Origin: Trichocoleus desertorum NBK24
GTDB lineage: Bacteria; Cyanobacteriota; Cyanobacteriia; FACHB-46
Assembly: GCF_030409055.1 (NCBI RefSeq)
Contig: NZ_CP116619.1
Coordinates: 4,131,628 to 4,195,627 of the forward strand
Length of the DNA: 64,000 bases
Direction: 5' to 3'
Shown here piece by piece: positions 17,899 through 27,047 of the stretch (the stretch's first letter is position 1; each line of letters opens with the position of its first letter). The notes beneath the pieces are model-generated. The model worked only from the letters and a program-made list of their open reading frames with translations. It ran no database searches and was not told the origin of the DNA. A program made the translations under genes and the position numbers.

Positions 17899-19005
17899 AT
17901 GGGTTTAAAGCTTTCCATTATGGACCGCTATCTAATCACAGAACTGCTGCCTCCTTTTTTGTTTGGAGTCGCTGCTTTCTCAGCGATCGGTTTAGCAGTT
18001 GGGGTCTTCTTCGACTTGGTACAGAAGATTACGGATGCGGGAATTCCCTTCTCAACGGCTTTACAGATTTTTTCGCTCCAAGTGCCAAACTTTGTTACCC
18101 TTTCGCTTCCTATGTCGATCTTGCTGGCTACCTTAATGGTTTATAGCCGCCTATCGGGAGATAGCGAGATTGTGGCGCTGCGGGGCTGTGGCGTGAGCAT
18201 TTATCGGCTGATCGTTCCTGCTTTGATTGTCAGCTTGATTGCAACGGGTATAACTTTTTTCCTCAACGAGTTGGTAGTTCCTAGCAGTAATTATCAGGGA
18301 GAAGTTTTACTAGAAAAGGCGGTGAGTCAAGATAAGCTGGCATTTCGAGAGAAGAACATTTTCTATCAAGAGTTTTCTGGAAAAAAACTAGCTCGCATTT
18401 TTTATGCTCATGATTTTAATGGTCAACGCATGCAGAATTTGACCATTCTTGACTTCTCGAAAGAAGAGCTGAATCAAATTGTAGAAGCAGAATCAGCCGT
18501 CTGGAATGTGGAGCAGAGTACTTGGGATTTTGCCAATGGCACCATCTATATTGTTGCGCCAGATGGTTCGTCTCAAAATTTGCTTAAGTTTGAGCGCCAC
18601 CAACTCCGCTTACCTCGTGCGCCTCTAGATCTAGCGAATAAAAAGCGTAAGACAGATCAAATGAACATTGCTCAGGTGCAAGAACGTTTGGTGCTTTTGG
18701 AGCAGGAAGGCAATCAGAAAGAGATTCGCAAATATAGGGTGCGAATTCAACAGAAACTAGCTCTCCCTTTTATCTGTGTAGCTTTGGGACTAGTCGGGGC
18801 GGCTCTGGGCACCACCAGTCGCCGTACTAACACTTCTACTGGCTTTGGCATTAGTATCTTGATTATTTTTGGTTACTACTTAATTGCGTTTATTAGCAAC
18901 GCTTTAGGAGAAACGGGAGCATTTTCTCCTTTCCTAGCGGGGTGGTTGCCAATTCTTGTAGGGTTAACGGCAGGTGGAGCATTGCTGCTTCGGGCGACTC
19001 GCTAG
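17899..19005 (+). CDS. LptF/LptG family permease (YjgP/YjgQ)
   Basis: A 368-residue membrane protein of the LptF/LptG family, the inner-membrane half of the ABC machine that extracts lipopolysaccharide and sends it to the outer membrane. It has the family opening (MDRYLITELLPPFLFGVAAFS) and two hydrophobic segments before a large soluble periplasmic domain at about 140-260. Terminal hydrophobic segments (LPFICVALGLVGAALGT and GFGISILIIFGYYLIAF) close it. A good AAGGAG Shine-Dalgarno precedes ATG 17899. Many cyanobacteria have one such gene where proteobacteria have two. Its place after two glycosyltransferases fits envelope-lipid biogenesis. Confidence 0.9.
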   Translation: MGLKLSIMDRYLITELLPPFLFGVAAFSAIGLAVGVFFDLVQKITDAGIPFSTALQIFSLQVPNFVTLSLPMSILLATLMVYSRLSGDSEIVALRGCGVSIYRLIVPALIVSLIATGITFFLNELVVPSSNYQGEVLLEKAVSQDKLAFREKNIFYQEFSGKKLARIFYAHDFNGQRMQNLTILDFSKEELNQIVEAESAVWNVEQSTWDFANGTIYIVAPDGSSQNLLKFERHQLRLPRAPLDLANKKRKTDQMNIAQVQERLVLLEQEGNQKEIRKYRVRIQQKLALPFICVALGLVGAALGTTSRRTNTSTGFGISILIIFGYYLIAFISNALGETGAFSPFLAGWLPILVGLTAGGALLLRATR

Positions 19006-19045
19006 TTCTCCCAAACTTAAATCTCACTCAATCACCCAAATCTGA

Positions 19046-22000
19046 TCATGATTCACTGGGCTGGGTGGGGGTTAAGGCTTGGTAAATCTGCTCTAACAAC
19101 TCCTCTACAGGTAAACCAGGGGGCAGGATATGAGTCGCGATCGCGGCTAAACCAGCCGTAAGCTCTAGCATGGCGATTCCTGCTTGCGCTTTTGGGTCAC
19201 TGGTAGCGTCGTCAGGGGCAGTAGCTGGTGGTTCGTGATCCCAATCCCGCCGTTGATCGAGCACCAAGATAGGAATTTGTAGTTCTAATTGCTGGAGTGT
19301 TTTTACAGCGTCCAGTACGGCTGGAGAGGTGTGGTTTCCTCGTAAGCAAATCAAGACCAGGTCAGGACTTTGGTGTTTTAACTGACGGACGACTTCGGCC
19401 CAAGAACGAGTTTGCAATCCGCGTAAGCCTGCTGTTTGCAAATACTGGGCTAAAGCTTGTAACCAATCAGCGTCTCTCAGAGTGGCTGAGAATTGTGCCG
19501 TTGGTGCTGCGATCGCGGGGGCAGTTTCTGCGACTAGATCGGGTAAGTGCAATAAATCAACTACCAGAATACCGGGCTGCCAGTTGAGACCCACGGCCAC
19601 TTGAATCGCTTGCATTAAAGCTGCGGCTTCGGAATTGTCCTGCTCAGGTCTGGTGGAGCTAGGGCTAGATTTGGCTAAACAAGGAAAGATAGACAGTCCT
19701 GGAACTTGATTTGCGGCTTGGGTGGCTGCTTTGGTAAGTGTGATGATGGGGAGAGATGCTAAAAAAGTATGCTGGGCTAGATCTTGAAAGTAACTAGACA
19801 ATTTGGGAATTGCCCGATCGATCAAGAGGACATCAGGCCGCCAAACGCGGGCCAATAGTTCTGCTTGCTCTAAATCGTCTGCTTCTAAGATGCGATGGTG
19901 ATGTTGCTGGAGTAGGTTGCTTAAGCTATTGATCACTCCGGCGGTTAGATCTGGGTTGGTTTCTAGTGCTGGGGTGGTTGTAGGTGCAGTCGGTTGCCTA
20001 AGTTTCTCTGGGATTAAGTCAGGTAGAGTAGCCGCTTCAAAGTTATTCAGGTATAGCACCGTTAAGCTGCGAGCTGGGTTGGCGATTGCCTCTGATCTAT
20101 CTTCTAAAGCAGTCAGGTGAGCTAAGTGATGTTGTAAGGGTTGGCTTTGGATGGGCAAGCAGAGAAAACCATCGGCATGATAACGGGCGGCTTGAGCTTG
20201 CTCAGCTTTGGTGGCAGTAATGACTGCTGGAATATGGTAAGTTTCTGCGTCTGACTTCAGTAGGGTGAGTACGTCCCAGCCTGAGAGGAGGGGAAGTAAA
20301 GGGTTGAGGAAAATAATACAGGGTTGCAAACGTCTAGCTTTCTCTAGCGCTTCTGTCCCAGAACGGGCGATCGCCACTCGGTAGCCTAAACTGGTGAGTT
20401 CGTCTGTCAGATGCTCAATAAACTGGGCAACTGACTCCACAATCAACACCAAACGGTTGTGACTGAGGTTTTCTAGAGGAGGGGCCACACCCACGGTGGG
20501 TTGAGGGGGACTCGGCGGTAAGAGGAGGGTAAACTGACTCCCTTGGCCTTCTTTAGAAATGAAGGTGACATCTCCCCCGTGCAGCCGCGCTAGGCGCTGA
20601 GTAATGGCTAGACCTAATCCGGTTCCTTCAAAACGGCGAGTGAGTGGATTTTCGAGTTGTTGAAACTTTTGGAAAATTAGGTGCTGTTTGTCTGCGGCAA
20701 TGCCAATGCCCGTATCTGTGACGGTAAAGACAACCCAGCCTTCCCACCGGGTCACCTTTAAACTAATGTGGCCGCTGGCTTCGGTGAACTTGATGGCATT
20801 GGACAGGAGGTTGACGAGCATCTGCCGCAAGCGCACCTCATCTGCCACAATGCTGTCTACATCGGGGGCAATTTCTACACTGTAGGGTACGGTTGAGGGG
20901 GCTTCGACCATATTCTCAACCAAAGCTTTTTCTTCAGGAAATTGAAGTTGGTAGGCTTGCTCAAGGGCGCGATCGCACACTGATTCCAGGTGAACAGGAC
21001 CCAGCACCAGCTCCATCTGCCCTGTTTCCATGCGTGTCAGGTCTAAAATGTTATTGACCACCGTCATCAAATGTCGCCCACTTTGGTAGATGAGACTGGC
21101 ATAACGGGCCTGACGCTCGTTTAAAGAGCCTAATACCTGATCTTTCAACAGATTGGAGAGACCTAAAACAGCGGTGAGTGGGGTTTTTAGCTCATGACTG
21201 ATACAAGCCAGAAATTCGTCTTTTAGTAAATTAAGTTGAACTAAGTCGGCATTCTTGGCAGCTAAAGTGCGGTTGACCTGTTGCTGCTCTGTGTAGTCCT
21301 GGGCCAGCACCAACCATAAAGTTTCTTGAGGAAAAGCCTCGTCTAAAGCCTGAGGCGACTTGGAAAAAGAGCTAGTAGAACTGACTCCTAGGTCGGCTAG
21401 CTGAAACGTCGTCGTAAAGTCTGGCGATGTACCCTGAGCCAACTGAAGCGGCTCATCACTTGGGTTTTCTGTTTCCCAAGTAGAAAAATCTAGCAGGCTT
21501 TTACTAAATTGCCAAATCCGCTCTTGCCCGTTATCGGCAGGGCAAGTACAGATGCACGTATCTGCTGCGGAGCCGACCTGGCATTGATACTGCGCGATCG
21601 AAGAAGCAAAAAATGAAAGTAAGCCAGCTTGCTGCTCTGAAGGTGTGTTAGTAGCGGGAGTCTGAGGACGCTTAGTGAAAGATGCCTGCTGTAAGTTGAG
21701 AGAGGTTCCTAAGCGGGCTTTTGCAGATAGCAGTTGTTGATTGAGTAAGGTGACACCTGGATGGGCTTGCCGGAGCTTCGAGCCACCCAGTCGGGGGCGG
21801 GCCATCTGTTGCTTTAGACCTGTAGAAAGCGATCGCTCGGCTTCGGTGTGGCTTTTGGCTGGATGCGCCCAACTGGCAACCTCACTAGCAACCTCATTGG
21901 CAACCTTAGGAGATTGGGAAGTCCGCGATCGCGGTTCATCAGAGGTGTAGTCTTTGTGGCTAGCCTGAGATACTGGATGCGGCAAGACTTCGGTATTGAG

Positions 22001-22726
22001 AATAGTTTCCGCAGCCTGCTTTAGCCTGGGGAGTTCTGATAACTCCCCAATTTGCTGTTGCCAGCACTGATTTTGGTACAAAACTTGTCCAGTGCTAGTC
22101 TGCACCATCAAAGGCAAAGAAATTCGCTCTAAGAGCTGAATTAGGAGAGAAATCGGTTGAGTTTTAGCTACACTCGTGGTTTTGCCGTTTGCCCCTCCCT
22201 TCGCTAGATTAGCTTTGCCCGTCTCCGGTGTAGGGGGTGTGGACACTTCTGAAGCCGTTTCAGTGAGTGTAGTTTCAGGGGAGGCGAGCAGCGGAGACAA
22301 TGCTTGTAAAAGGCGGGAATAATCTAGTAGCCCTAAAAATTCTCCGCTTGAATTCACCACTGCCCAAGCTCCGACTGGCTGCTTCAACTCCTGTAGGTAA
22401 GACCAGAATTGACTCAAGCTCCAAGCAGCAGGTAATGTTAATAATGGCGTAACAATAGGTAAATCAACTGCTGACAGAGGTTGCTGCAAGTTTGGTGCTG
22501 CGATCGCAGCTTGAGGAGCATCTACTTGGCCGCTTGGTTGTCCCCAGCCTAGACAGGAGACCAAAATAGGCCAGTTGAGTAAGCCAATGGGTTGTTTCTT
22601 TGCATCCACGACAACTAATCGCTCACAGTTAGCCTGACTGAGCAGGTGCAAAACCGCTGCTACCGTAGCAGACTGAGAACAGATCGAAACGGATTCAATG
22701 AACGAGCTGAGAAGAGTCGTGTGCAT
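19046..22726 (-). CDS. large hybrid histidine kinase with N-terminal CBS pair and degenerate receivers
   Basis: A 1226-residue soluble two-component protein. Residues 1-150 look like a pair of CBS motifs (ERLVVVDAKKQPIGLLN and GAWAVVNSSGEFLGLLD). A PAS-like segment near 205-235 follows, then a long low-complexity region. The kinase core has phosphoacceptor His511 (ISHELKTPL), N-box Asn643, DTGIG 671-675 and GTGLGL 701-706, so it should be active. A receiver-like domain at ~758-865 has Asn808 where the phosphorylated Asp should be, and its LxKP lysine is lost. A second (~920-1000) keeps an Asp in DVLLIDRAIP, and a third (~1110-1165) is weak. It is divergent from kaiA across a 467-base spacer. 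Whether it serves the clock is unknown. Confidence 0.88.
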   Translation of the reverse strand: MHTTLLSSFIESVSICSQSATVAAVLHLLSQANCERLVVVDAKKQPIGLLNWPILVSCLGWGQPSGQVDAPQAAIAAPNLQQPLSAVDLPIVTPLLTLPAAWSLSQFWSYLQELKQPVGAWAVVNSSGEFLGLLDYSRLLQALSPLLASPETTLTETASEVSTPPTPETGKANLAKGGANGKTTSVAKTQPISLLIQLLERISLPLMVQTSTGQVLYQNQCWQQQIGELSELPRLKQAAETILNTEVLPHPVSQASHKDYTSDEPRSRTSQSPKVANEVASEVASWAHPAKSHTEAERSLSTGLKQQMARPRLGGSKLRQAHPGVTLLNQQLLSAKARLGTSLNLQQASFTKRPQTPATNTPSEQQAGLLSFFASSIAQYQCQVGSAADTCICTCPADNGQERIWQFSKSLLDFSTWETENPSDEPLQLAQGTSPDFTTTFQLADLGVSSTSSFSKSPQALDEAFPQETLWLVLAQDYTEQQQVNRTLAAKNADLVQLNLLKDEFLACISHELKTPLTAVLGLSNLLKDQVLGSLNERQARYASLIYQSGRHLMTVVNNILDLTRMETGQMELVLGPVHLESVCDRALEQAYQLQFPEEKALVENMVEAPSTVPYSVEIAPDVDSIVADEVRLRQMLVNLLSNAIKFTEASGHISLKVTRWEGWVVFTVTDTGIGIAADKQHLIFQKFQQLENPLTRRFEGTGLGLAITQRLARLHGGDVTFISKEGQGSQFTLLLPPSPPQPTVGVAPPLENLSHNRLVLIVESVAQFIEHLTDELTSLGYRVAIARSGTEALEKARRLQPCIIFLNPLLPLLSGWDVLTLLKSDAETYHIPAVITATKAEQAQAARYHADGFLCLPIQSQPLQHHLAHLTALEDRSEAIANPARSLTVLYLNNFEAATLPDLIPEKLRQPTAPTTTPALETNPDLTAGVINSLSNLLQQHHHRILEADDLEQAELLARVWRPDVLLIDRAIPKLSSYFQDLAQHTFLASLPIITLTKAATQAANQVPGLSIFPCLAKSSPSSTRPEQDNSEAAALMQAIQVAVGLNWQPGILVVDLLHLPDLVAETAPAIAAPTAQFSATLRDADWLQALAQYLQTAGLRGLQTRSWAEVVRQLKHQSPDLVLICLRGNHTSPAVLDAVKTLQQLELQIPILVLDQRRDWDHEPPATAPDDATSDPKAQAGIAMLELTAGLAAIATHILPPGLPVEELLEQIYQALTPTQPSES

Positions 22727-23193
22727 TAATTAACGGAGACCCGCTCCAATGGATTGGCTTGGTAGCAAGGGCAGTGAGCTGAAGCGACAAACGACTAACT
22801 ATCGAATGACTATATTGAGTGACTGTATTGATGAAATCAATGGCGGGATACGATCGCTCTAAAATCAACCGAGTCACCGTCTGTAGATCAAAACTATCAC
22901 CTAATAAATATTTGGGATCAGCCCTTAGTTGTGCCTTACTAGTTTATGAGCTTTGAATCTCCTGATTTTGACAGTATTGCTTTATTATGGCTCTCCAAAA
23001 CAAAGCTCAGCAGAATAGCTAATTACAATTGATTACGGTTGTCAGTGCATTTAGAGTTAAGATTGGTTAAGATTGATGCCTGACTTCATGGGCAATTTGC
23101 CGTTTAACTTTGGTTGATTTGTTGCTTGTAGGTGTCATTAATTAGACTTAGTAATAATTCGTATCCACTTAGTTTTTTCAAGCTGCTACGGTT
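22727..23193. promoter_or_regulatory. Divergent spacer between hybrid kinase and kaiA
   Basis: This 467-base spacer must hold the kaiA promoter and that of the divergent kinase. I see no gene in it. A perfect 10-bp tandem duplication (GTTAAGATTG at 23056-23065 and 23066-23075) ends 118 bases before the kaiA start and could be a pair of binding sites for a regulator. The sequence is AT-rich near 23100-23190. No -10/-35 pair can be fixed by eye. Confidence 0.5.
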
Positions 23194-24147
23194 GTGTATC
23201 CTCAACTGTCAATTTCAATTCTGCTGAATTCTGGTGACCTAGCTCAATCTTTAACTACACTCTTAAGTGGCGATCGCTATAGAGTTACCCAATTCAGCTC
23301 TGAGAAAGAGTTACTGGATTTTCTTGAGCTAGAAAAACAACAAATTGACTGCTTGATTTTGCAATCAGGCTCCCATCTAACTTCATTAATTGAGCAGCTA
23401 CAAAAACAGGCAATTTTTTTGCCAGCCGTGGTGCTTAAATCCGAAGAAGCGACGCTTAATAATAACTCTGTGCCCTGTAATGAGTGCCCTGAGATAGAAA
23501 CTTTAGATCCTAATCCGCTTGAATCGGCACAGCCTATCGCTCAAAATACGATCCAAGATCAAGCAAATCTTGCATATCACGTTGCAACCGTAGAAGCGTC
23601 AGTTGCCCAACTCAATCAAATCGCTCAATTTATTAACCAGGCGATCGTTCAATTTATAAAATTGTCCCCGACCCACCATACATCCAATCAGCAACCTGCT
23701 CCTGACTTGATGGCGGAGTTGATTAGCCAAAACTCTCTGATGCTACAGCAGCGACGTTTGGCCGATAAGCTGAAAGAACGATTGGGATATTTAGGCGTTT
23801 ACTACAAAAGAGATCCTAAAAACTTTCTGCGTTACTTGCCTGCCGCTGAGAAACAAAAATTCCTCAGGAAACTGAAGTCAGACTACAGCGATATTGTTTT
23901 GGTCTACTTCTCAGGGGATGAGCAACTGAATCAAAAAATTGATGATTTTGTCAATACAGCTTTTTTTGCGGATGTTTCAGTCTCGCAAATCGTAGAAACT
24001 CACATGGAGTTGATGGATGACTTCTCAAAGCAATTAAAGCTAGAAGGACGGAGCGACGAAATTTTACTTGACTATCGTCTAACCCTAATTGATACAATTG
24101 CTCACTTGTGTGAAATGTATCGTCGCTCTATTCCCAGAGATCCCTAA
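23194..24147 (+). CDS. kaiA: circadian clock protein KaiA
   Basis: KaiA stimulates KaiC autophosphorylation during the subjective day. The 317-residue protein has an N-terminal pseudo-receiver domain (1 to ~85, with IDCLILQSGS) and the conserved helical C-terminal dimer and KaiC-binding domain from about 185 to 317 (RLGYLGVYYKRDP, then TLIDTIAHLCEMYRRSIPR). It is some 33 residues longer than Synechococcus elongatus KaiA (284). Most of the extra length lies in a Pro/Asn/Glu-rich insert at about 84-128. The start is GTG at 23194. It is first in kaiA-kaiB-kaiC, with spacers of 76 and 101 bases. Confidence 0.97.
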   Translation: MYPQLSISILLNSGDLAQSLTTLLSGDRYRVTQFSSEKELLDFLELEKQQIDCLILQSGSHLTSLIEQLQKQAIFLPAVVLKSEEATLNNNSVPCNECPEIETLDPNPLESAQPIAQNTIQDQANLAYHVATVEASVAQLNQIAQFINQAIVQFIKLSPTHHTSNQQPAPDLMAELISQNSLMLQQRRLADKLKERLGYLGVYYKRDPKNFLRYLPAAEKQKFLRKLKSDYSDIVLVYFSGDEQLNQKIDDFVNTAFFADVSVSQIVETHMELMDDFSKQLKLEGRSDEILLDYRLTLIDTIAHLCEMYRRSIPRDP

Positions 24148-24223
24148 AGATTCCTAATGATTTTGTTTGTCCCTGTTTTGAAACCCATTACTTGAGCCTG
24201 CTAGAAGTGAGTAGATCTAATTC

Positions 24224-24541
24224 ATGAGTTCCCTAAAAAAAACCTATATTCTCAAACTCTATGTTGCTGGCAATACGCCTAATTCAATTCGAGCTTTGAA
24301 GACTCTGAACAATATTTTGGAAACAGAATTTCAAGGAGTTTATGCTCTGAAGGTCATTGACGTACTTAAAAATCCTCAACTTGCTGAGGAAGATAAGATT
24401 TTAGCCACTCCCACTCTTGCTAAGATCTTGCCACCGCCAGTACGCAAAATTATTGGGGATTTGTCCGATCGTGAGCGAGTTCTAATCGGTCTGGATCTTT
24501 TATATGATGAATTACGGGAGGATGATTCCAACTTCGAATAA
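24224..24541 (+). CDS. kaiB: circadian clock protein KaiB
   Basis: KaiB is the fold-switching protein that binds phosphorylated KaiC at night and sequesters KaiA. The 105-residue protein is nearly the same length as the S. elongatus one (102). Family segments are visible: [19 protein letters not shown] at residues 7-25, [23 protein letters not shown] (~43-65) and [12 protein letters not shown]. The acidic C-terminal tail ([11 protein letters not shown]) is typical. The ATG start has no strong Shine-Dalgarno. It lies between kaiA and kaiC. Confidence 0.98.
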   Translation: MSSLKKTYILKLYVAGNTPNSIRALKTLNNILETEFQGVYALKVIDVLKNPQLAEEDKILATPTLAKILPPPVRKIIGDLSDRERVLIGLDLLYDELREDDSNFE

Positions 24542-24642
24542 CTCTTGCGATTAGGTTTTGTTGACTTGGTTCTCTCCTATATTAAGTCTCAAGCAAAACA
24601 GTATTCTTACAGCTAATTCAAAAGCTAAACTTAATAGAAACT

Positions 24643-26211
24643 ATGAATCCAGACAATCAAATTAAACAAAGGGAAGACCTACAGTCAGTAGGAGTTAAAA
24701 AAATCCGAACCATGATAGAGGGCTTTGACGAAATTAGTCATGGTGGCGTTCCAGTGGGCAGAACTACTTTAGTAAGTGGCACTTCTGGTACTGGTAAAAC
24801 TCTACTAGCTGTACAATTTCTGTACAACGGGATTACCCAGTTTGATGAGCCTGGTGTTTTTGTTACCTTTGAAGAATCGCCTGCCGATATTATTAAAAAT
24901 GCCTATAGTTTTGGTTGGGATTTGCAAGAGTTAATTGATGATGGCAAGCTTTTTATTTTGGATGCTTCACCCGATCCAGAAGGTCAAGATGTCGTCGGTA
25001 ATTTTGATCTATCAGCCTTAATTGAACGAATTCAGTATGCAATTCGCAAATATAAAGCTCGACGAGTTTCGATTGACTCCGTCACTGCTGTTTTTCAGCA
25101 ATATGATGCGGCATCCGTAGTACGACGAGAAATTTTTCGGTTGGTAGCACGTCTGAAACAAGTAGGTGCCACCACTATTATGACGACCGAGCGGGTAGAG
25201 GAATATGGTCCTGTGGCTCGGTTTGGCGTAGAAGAATTTGTCTCGGACAACGTTGCCATTGTGCGTAACGTGCTGGAAGGTGAACGGCGACGGCGCACCA
25301 TTGAGATTTTAAAGCTACGTGGGACTACCCATATGAAGGGGGAGTACCCATTTACGATTACAAATCAGGGCATTAATATCTTCCCGCTAGGGGCAATGCG
25401 ACTGACCCAACGATCTTCTAATGTACGAGTGTCTTCGGGGGTCAAAACGCTAGACCAAATGTGTGGCGGAGGCTTCTTTAAAGACTCGATTATTTTGGCA
25501 ACAGGCGCAACGGGTACTGGCAAGACCTTGTTAGTAAGTAAGTTCTTGCAGGAAGGTTGCAGGCGGGGTGAACGGGCGATGCTCTTTGCCTATGAAGAAT
25601 CACGGGCTCAACTCTCGCGCAATGCCTACTCTTGGGGCATTGATTTTGAGGAGTTGGAGCAGCAAGGCTTATTAAAGATCCGCTGTGCTTACCCAGAGTC
25701 GGCTGGTTTGGAAGACCATTTACAGATTATCAAATCAGAAATCGCGGAGTTCAAACCGAGTCGGATTGCGATCGACTCTTTATCAGCCCTAGCCCGTGGT
25801 GTCAGTAACAATGCGTTTCGTCAGTTTGTGATTGGGGCGACGGGTTTTGCGAAGCAGGAAGAAATTACTGGCTTCTTCACCAATACGACTGATCAGTTCA
25901 TGGGATCTCACTCGATTACTGACTCCCACATTTCTACAATCACTGACACAATCTTGATGTTGCAGTACGTGGAAATTCGGGGTGAGATGGCGCGAGCGAT
26001 TAACGTCTTTAAGATGCGGGGTTCTTGGCACGAGAAGGGCATTCGAGAATACACGATTAGTGAACAGGGGCCAGAAATCAGAGATTCTTTCCGCAATTAC
26101 GAACGCATTATCAGTGGCTCGCCTACTCGCGTATCCTTTGACGAAAAAACAGAGCTATCCCGGATTGTTAGAGGGGTACAGGATAAAAGTGAAAGCGATT
26201 TAGAACTGTAG
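24643..26211 (+). CDS. kaiC: circadian clock ATPase/kinase KaiC
   Basis: KaiC is the central hexameric clock protein, with two RecA-like domains. The 522-residue sequence has Walker A motifs GTSGTGKT (46-53, CI) and GATGTGKT (288-295, CII). The catalytic Glu pairs are 77/78 and 318/319, and the phosphorylation sites are Ser431 and Thr432 with Thr426 nearby. All these fall at exactly the S. elongatus numbers. CI ATPase sets the period; CII autophosphorylates and dephosphorylates in the daily cycle. The C-terminal A-loop region that KaiA binds (RIISGSPTRVSFDE) is present. An 83-base imperfect inverted repeat follows the gene and probably ends the operon. Confidence 0.98.
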   Translation: MNPDNQIKQREDLQSVGVKKIRTMIEGFDEISHGGVPVGRTTLVSGTSGTGKTLLAVQFLYNGITQFDEPGVFVTFEESPADIIKNAYSFGWDLQELIDDGKLFILDASPDPEGQDVVGNFDLSALIERIQYAIRKYKARRVSIDSVTAVFQQYDAASVVRREIFRLVARLKQVGATTIMTTERVEEYGPVARFGVEEFVSDNVAIVRNVLEGERRRRTIEILKLRGTTHMKGEYPFTITNQGINIFPLGAMRLTQRSSNVRVSSGVKTLDQMCGGGFFKDSIILATGATGTGKTLLVSKFLQEGCRRGERAMLFAYEESRAQLSRNAYSWGIDFEELEQQGLLKIRCAYPESAGLEDHLQIIKSEIAEFKPSRIAIDSLSALARGVSNNAFRQFVIGATGFAKQEEITGFFTNTTDQFMGSHSITDSHISTITDTILMLQYVEIRGEMARAINVFKMRGSWHEKGIREYTISEQGPEIRDSFRNYERIISGSPTRVSFDEKTELSRIVRGVQDKSESDLEL

Positions 26212-26255
26212 GACTGAAACTGTGGAGTTAATTGAATTTGGGGTAGTGGTATTTC

Positions 26256-26338
26256 GTAAAGGGTAGAGAAAAAAGCATCACTCTGAGGGCCCTATCTAGC
26301 AAGCCCTCTAAAAACGGTGATTATTCTCCATCCTTTAC
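26256..26338 (+). terminator. Long imperfect inverted repeat after kaiC
   Basis: GTAAAGGGTAGAGAA (26256-26270) pairs with TTCTCCATCCTTTAC (26324-26338) over 15 positions with one mismatch and one G-U. Inside it are ATCAC/GTGAT (26277-26281 and 26317-26321) and GAGGGC/GCCCTC (26285-26290 and 26303-26308). The whole folds as one long rod starting 45 bases after kaiC. It may be the kai operon terminator or a small palindromic element. Confidence 0.5.
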
Positions 26339-26488
26339 TAAATAGGACTACCGAATTTGGATGCGATCGCTTGCCTGACCGAAACTAAATTTTTGGTTGA
26401 GCGCTGTTGATGTACTAGCTCCACAGCCTTAACCTGCAAGCCTCACTGCACCAAACTGACAGCAAACTTAAATTAAGCTTCAAAGCAA

Positions 26489-26556
26489 AATTACCTACCC
26501 CTAGAGATCGCTCCTCTCGTCACAAGGAGAGAAGAAGCACCTACGGTAAGGTAATT
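26489..26556 (-). terminator. Possible terminator of tRNA-Arg
   Basis: Reading the minus strand downstream of the tRNA, AATTACCT and AGGTAATT (positions 26549-26556 and 26489-26496) close a fold that contains a CTCTC/GAGAG hairpin, and the distal arm runs into TTTT. This suits a terminator of the tRNA transcript. Confidence 0.35.
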
Positions 26557-26576
26557 GTTTTTGGCTGAGATTAAAG

Positions 26577-26649
26577 CGAGCATGGAGGGACTCGAACCCC
26601 CGACCCTCAGGACCGGAACCTGATGCTCTATCCACTGAGCTACATGCCC
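26577..26649 (-). tRNA. tRNA-Arg (anticodon CCG)
   Basis: A 73-base cloverleaf on the minus strand. The acceptor stem pairs GGGCATG with CATGCTC (one G-U) with discriminator G. The D arm is GCTC/GAGC, and the anticodon arm is TCAGG-TTCCGGT-CCTGA with anticodon CCG at 26614-26616. The T arm is GGGGG-TTCGAGT-CCCTC. It reads CGG arginine codons. The 3' CCA is not encoded and must be added by the CCA-adding enzyme, as is usual in cyanobacteria. Confidence 0.97.
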
Positions 26650-27047
26650 TAATTTCCTCTGCAATTATATCACATAATGCGATCGCCAATCGGAAAAATC
26701 TGAAATCTATGGGCTGGCAGGATTCAATGTCTCGGTACGCACCCAGCCAAACTGTTATGGCAAACCCGATTTAAGCAATCTACAGAATTTTTAGATGCTT
26801 AGAATTCATCCCGTTATTTGAAATTAAAATGGGGCATTTTAAGCAAAGCTGCTGTGTGGTTTCCTGCTGGTTAAAGGTCTCAATATAGTTCGTTCTAAAG
26901 CAGCTTTGTAAGCCAGAAGTAACGCTAAGAATACTGAAATTACTTCAGAAACTAAATGACTGAGTGAGCTTGAGGGCGGAGAAGACTTTTGAAGAAATGC
27001 TTTTTCGCAAAGCTTTGCTGTGTTTGCATCTATCCTGACAAACGTAA
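26650..27047. other. Spacer between tRNA-Arg and helicase gene
   Basis: A 398-base AT-rich stretch that holds the upstream regions of the divergent tRNA-Arg and helicase genes. I see no coding region, no strong repeat and no duplicated tRNA end that would mark an integration site. Confidence 0.5.

Noticed and set aside
22695-22877. 60-codon minus-strand frame upstream of the hybrid kinase
   Set aside because: It overlaps the kinase start, has no ribosome-binding site and no protein-like pattern.
26577-27047. Genomic island integrated at tRNA-Arg
   Set aside because: No duplicated tRNA 3' end, integrase or other mobile gene was found nearby.
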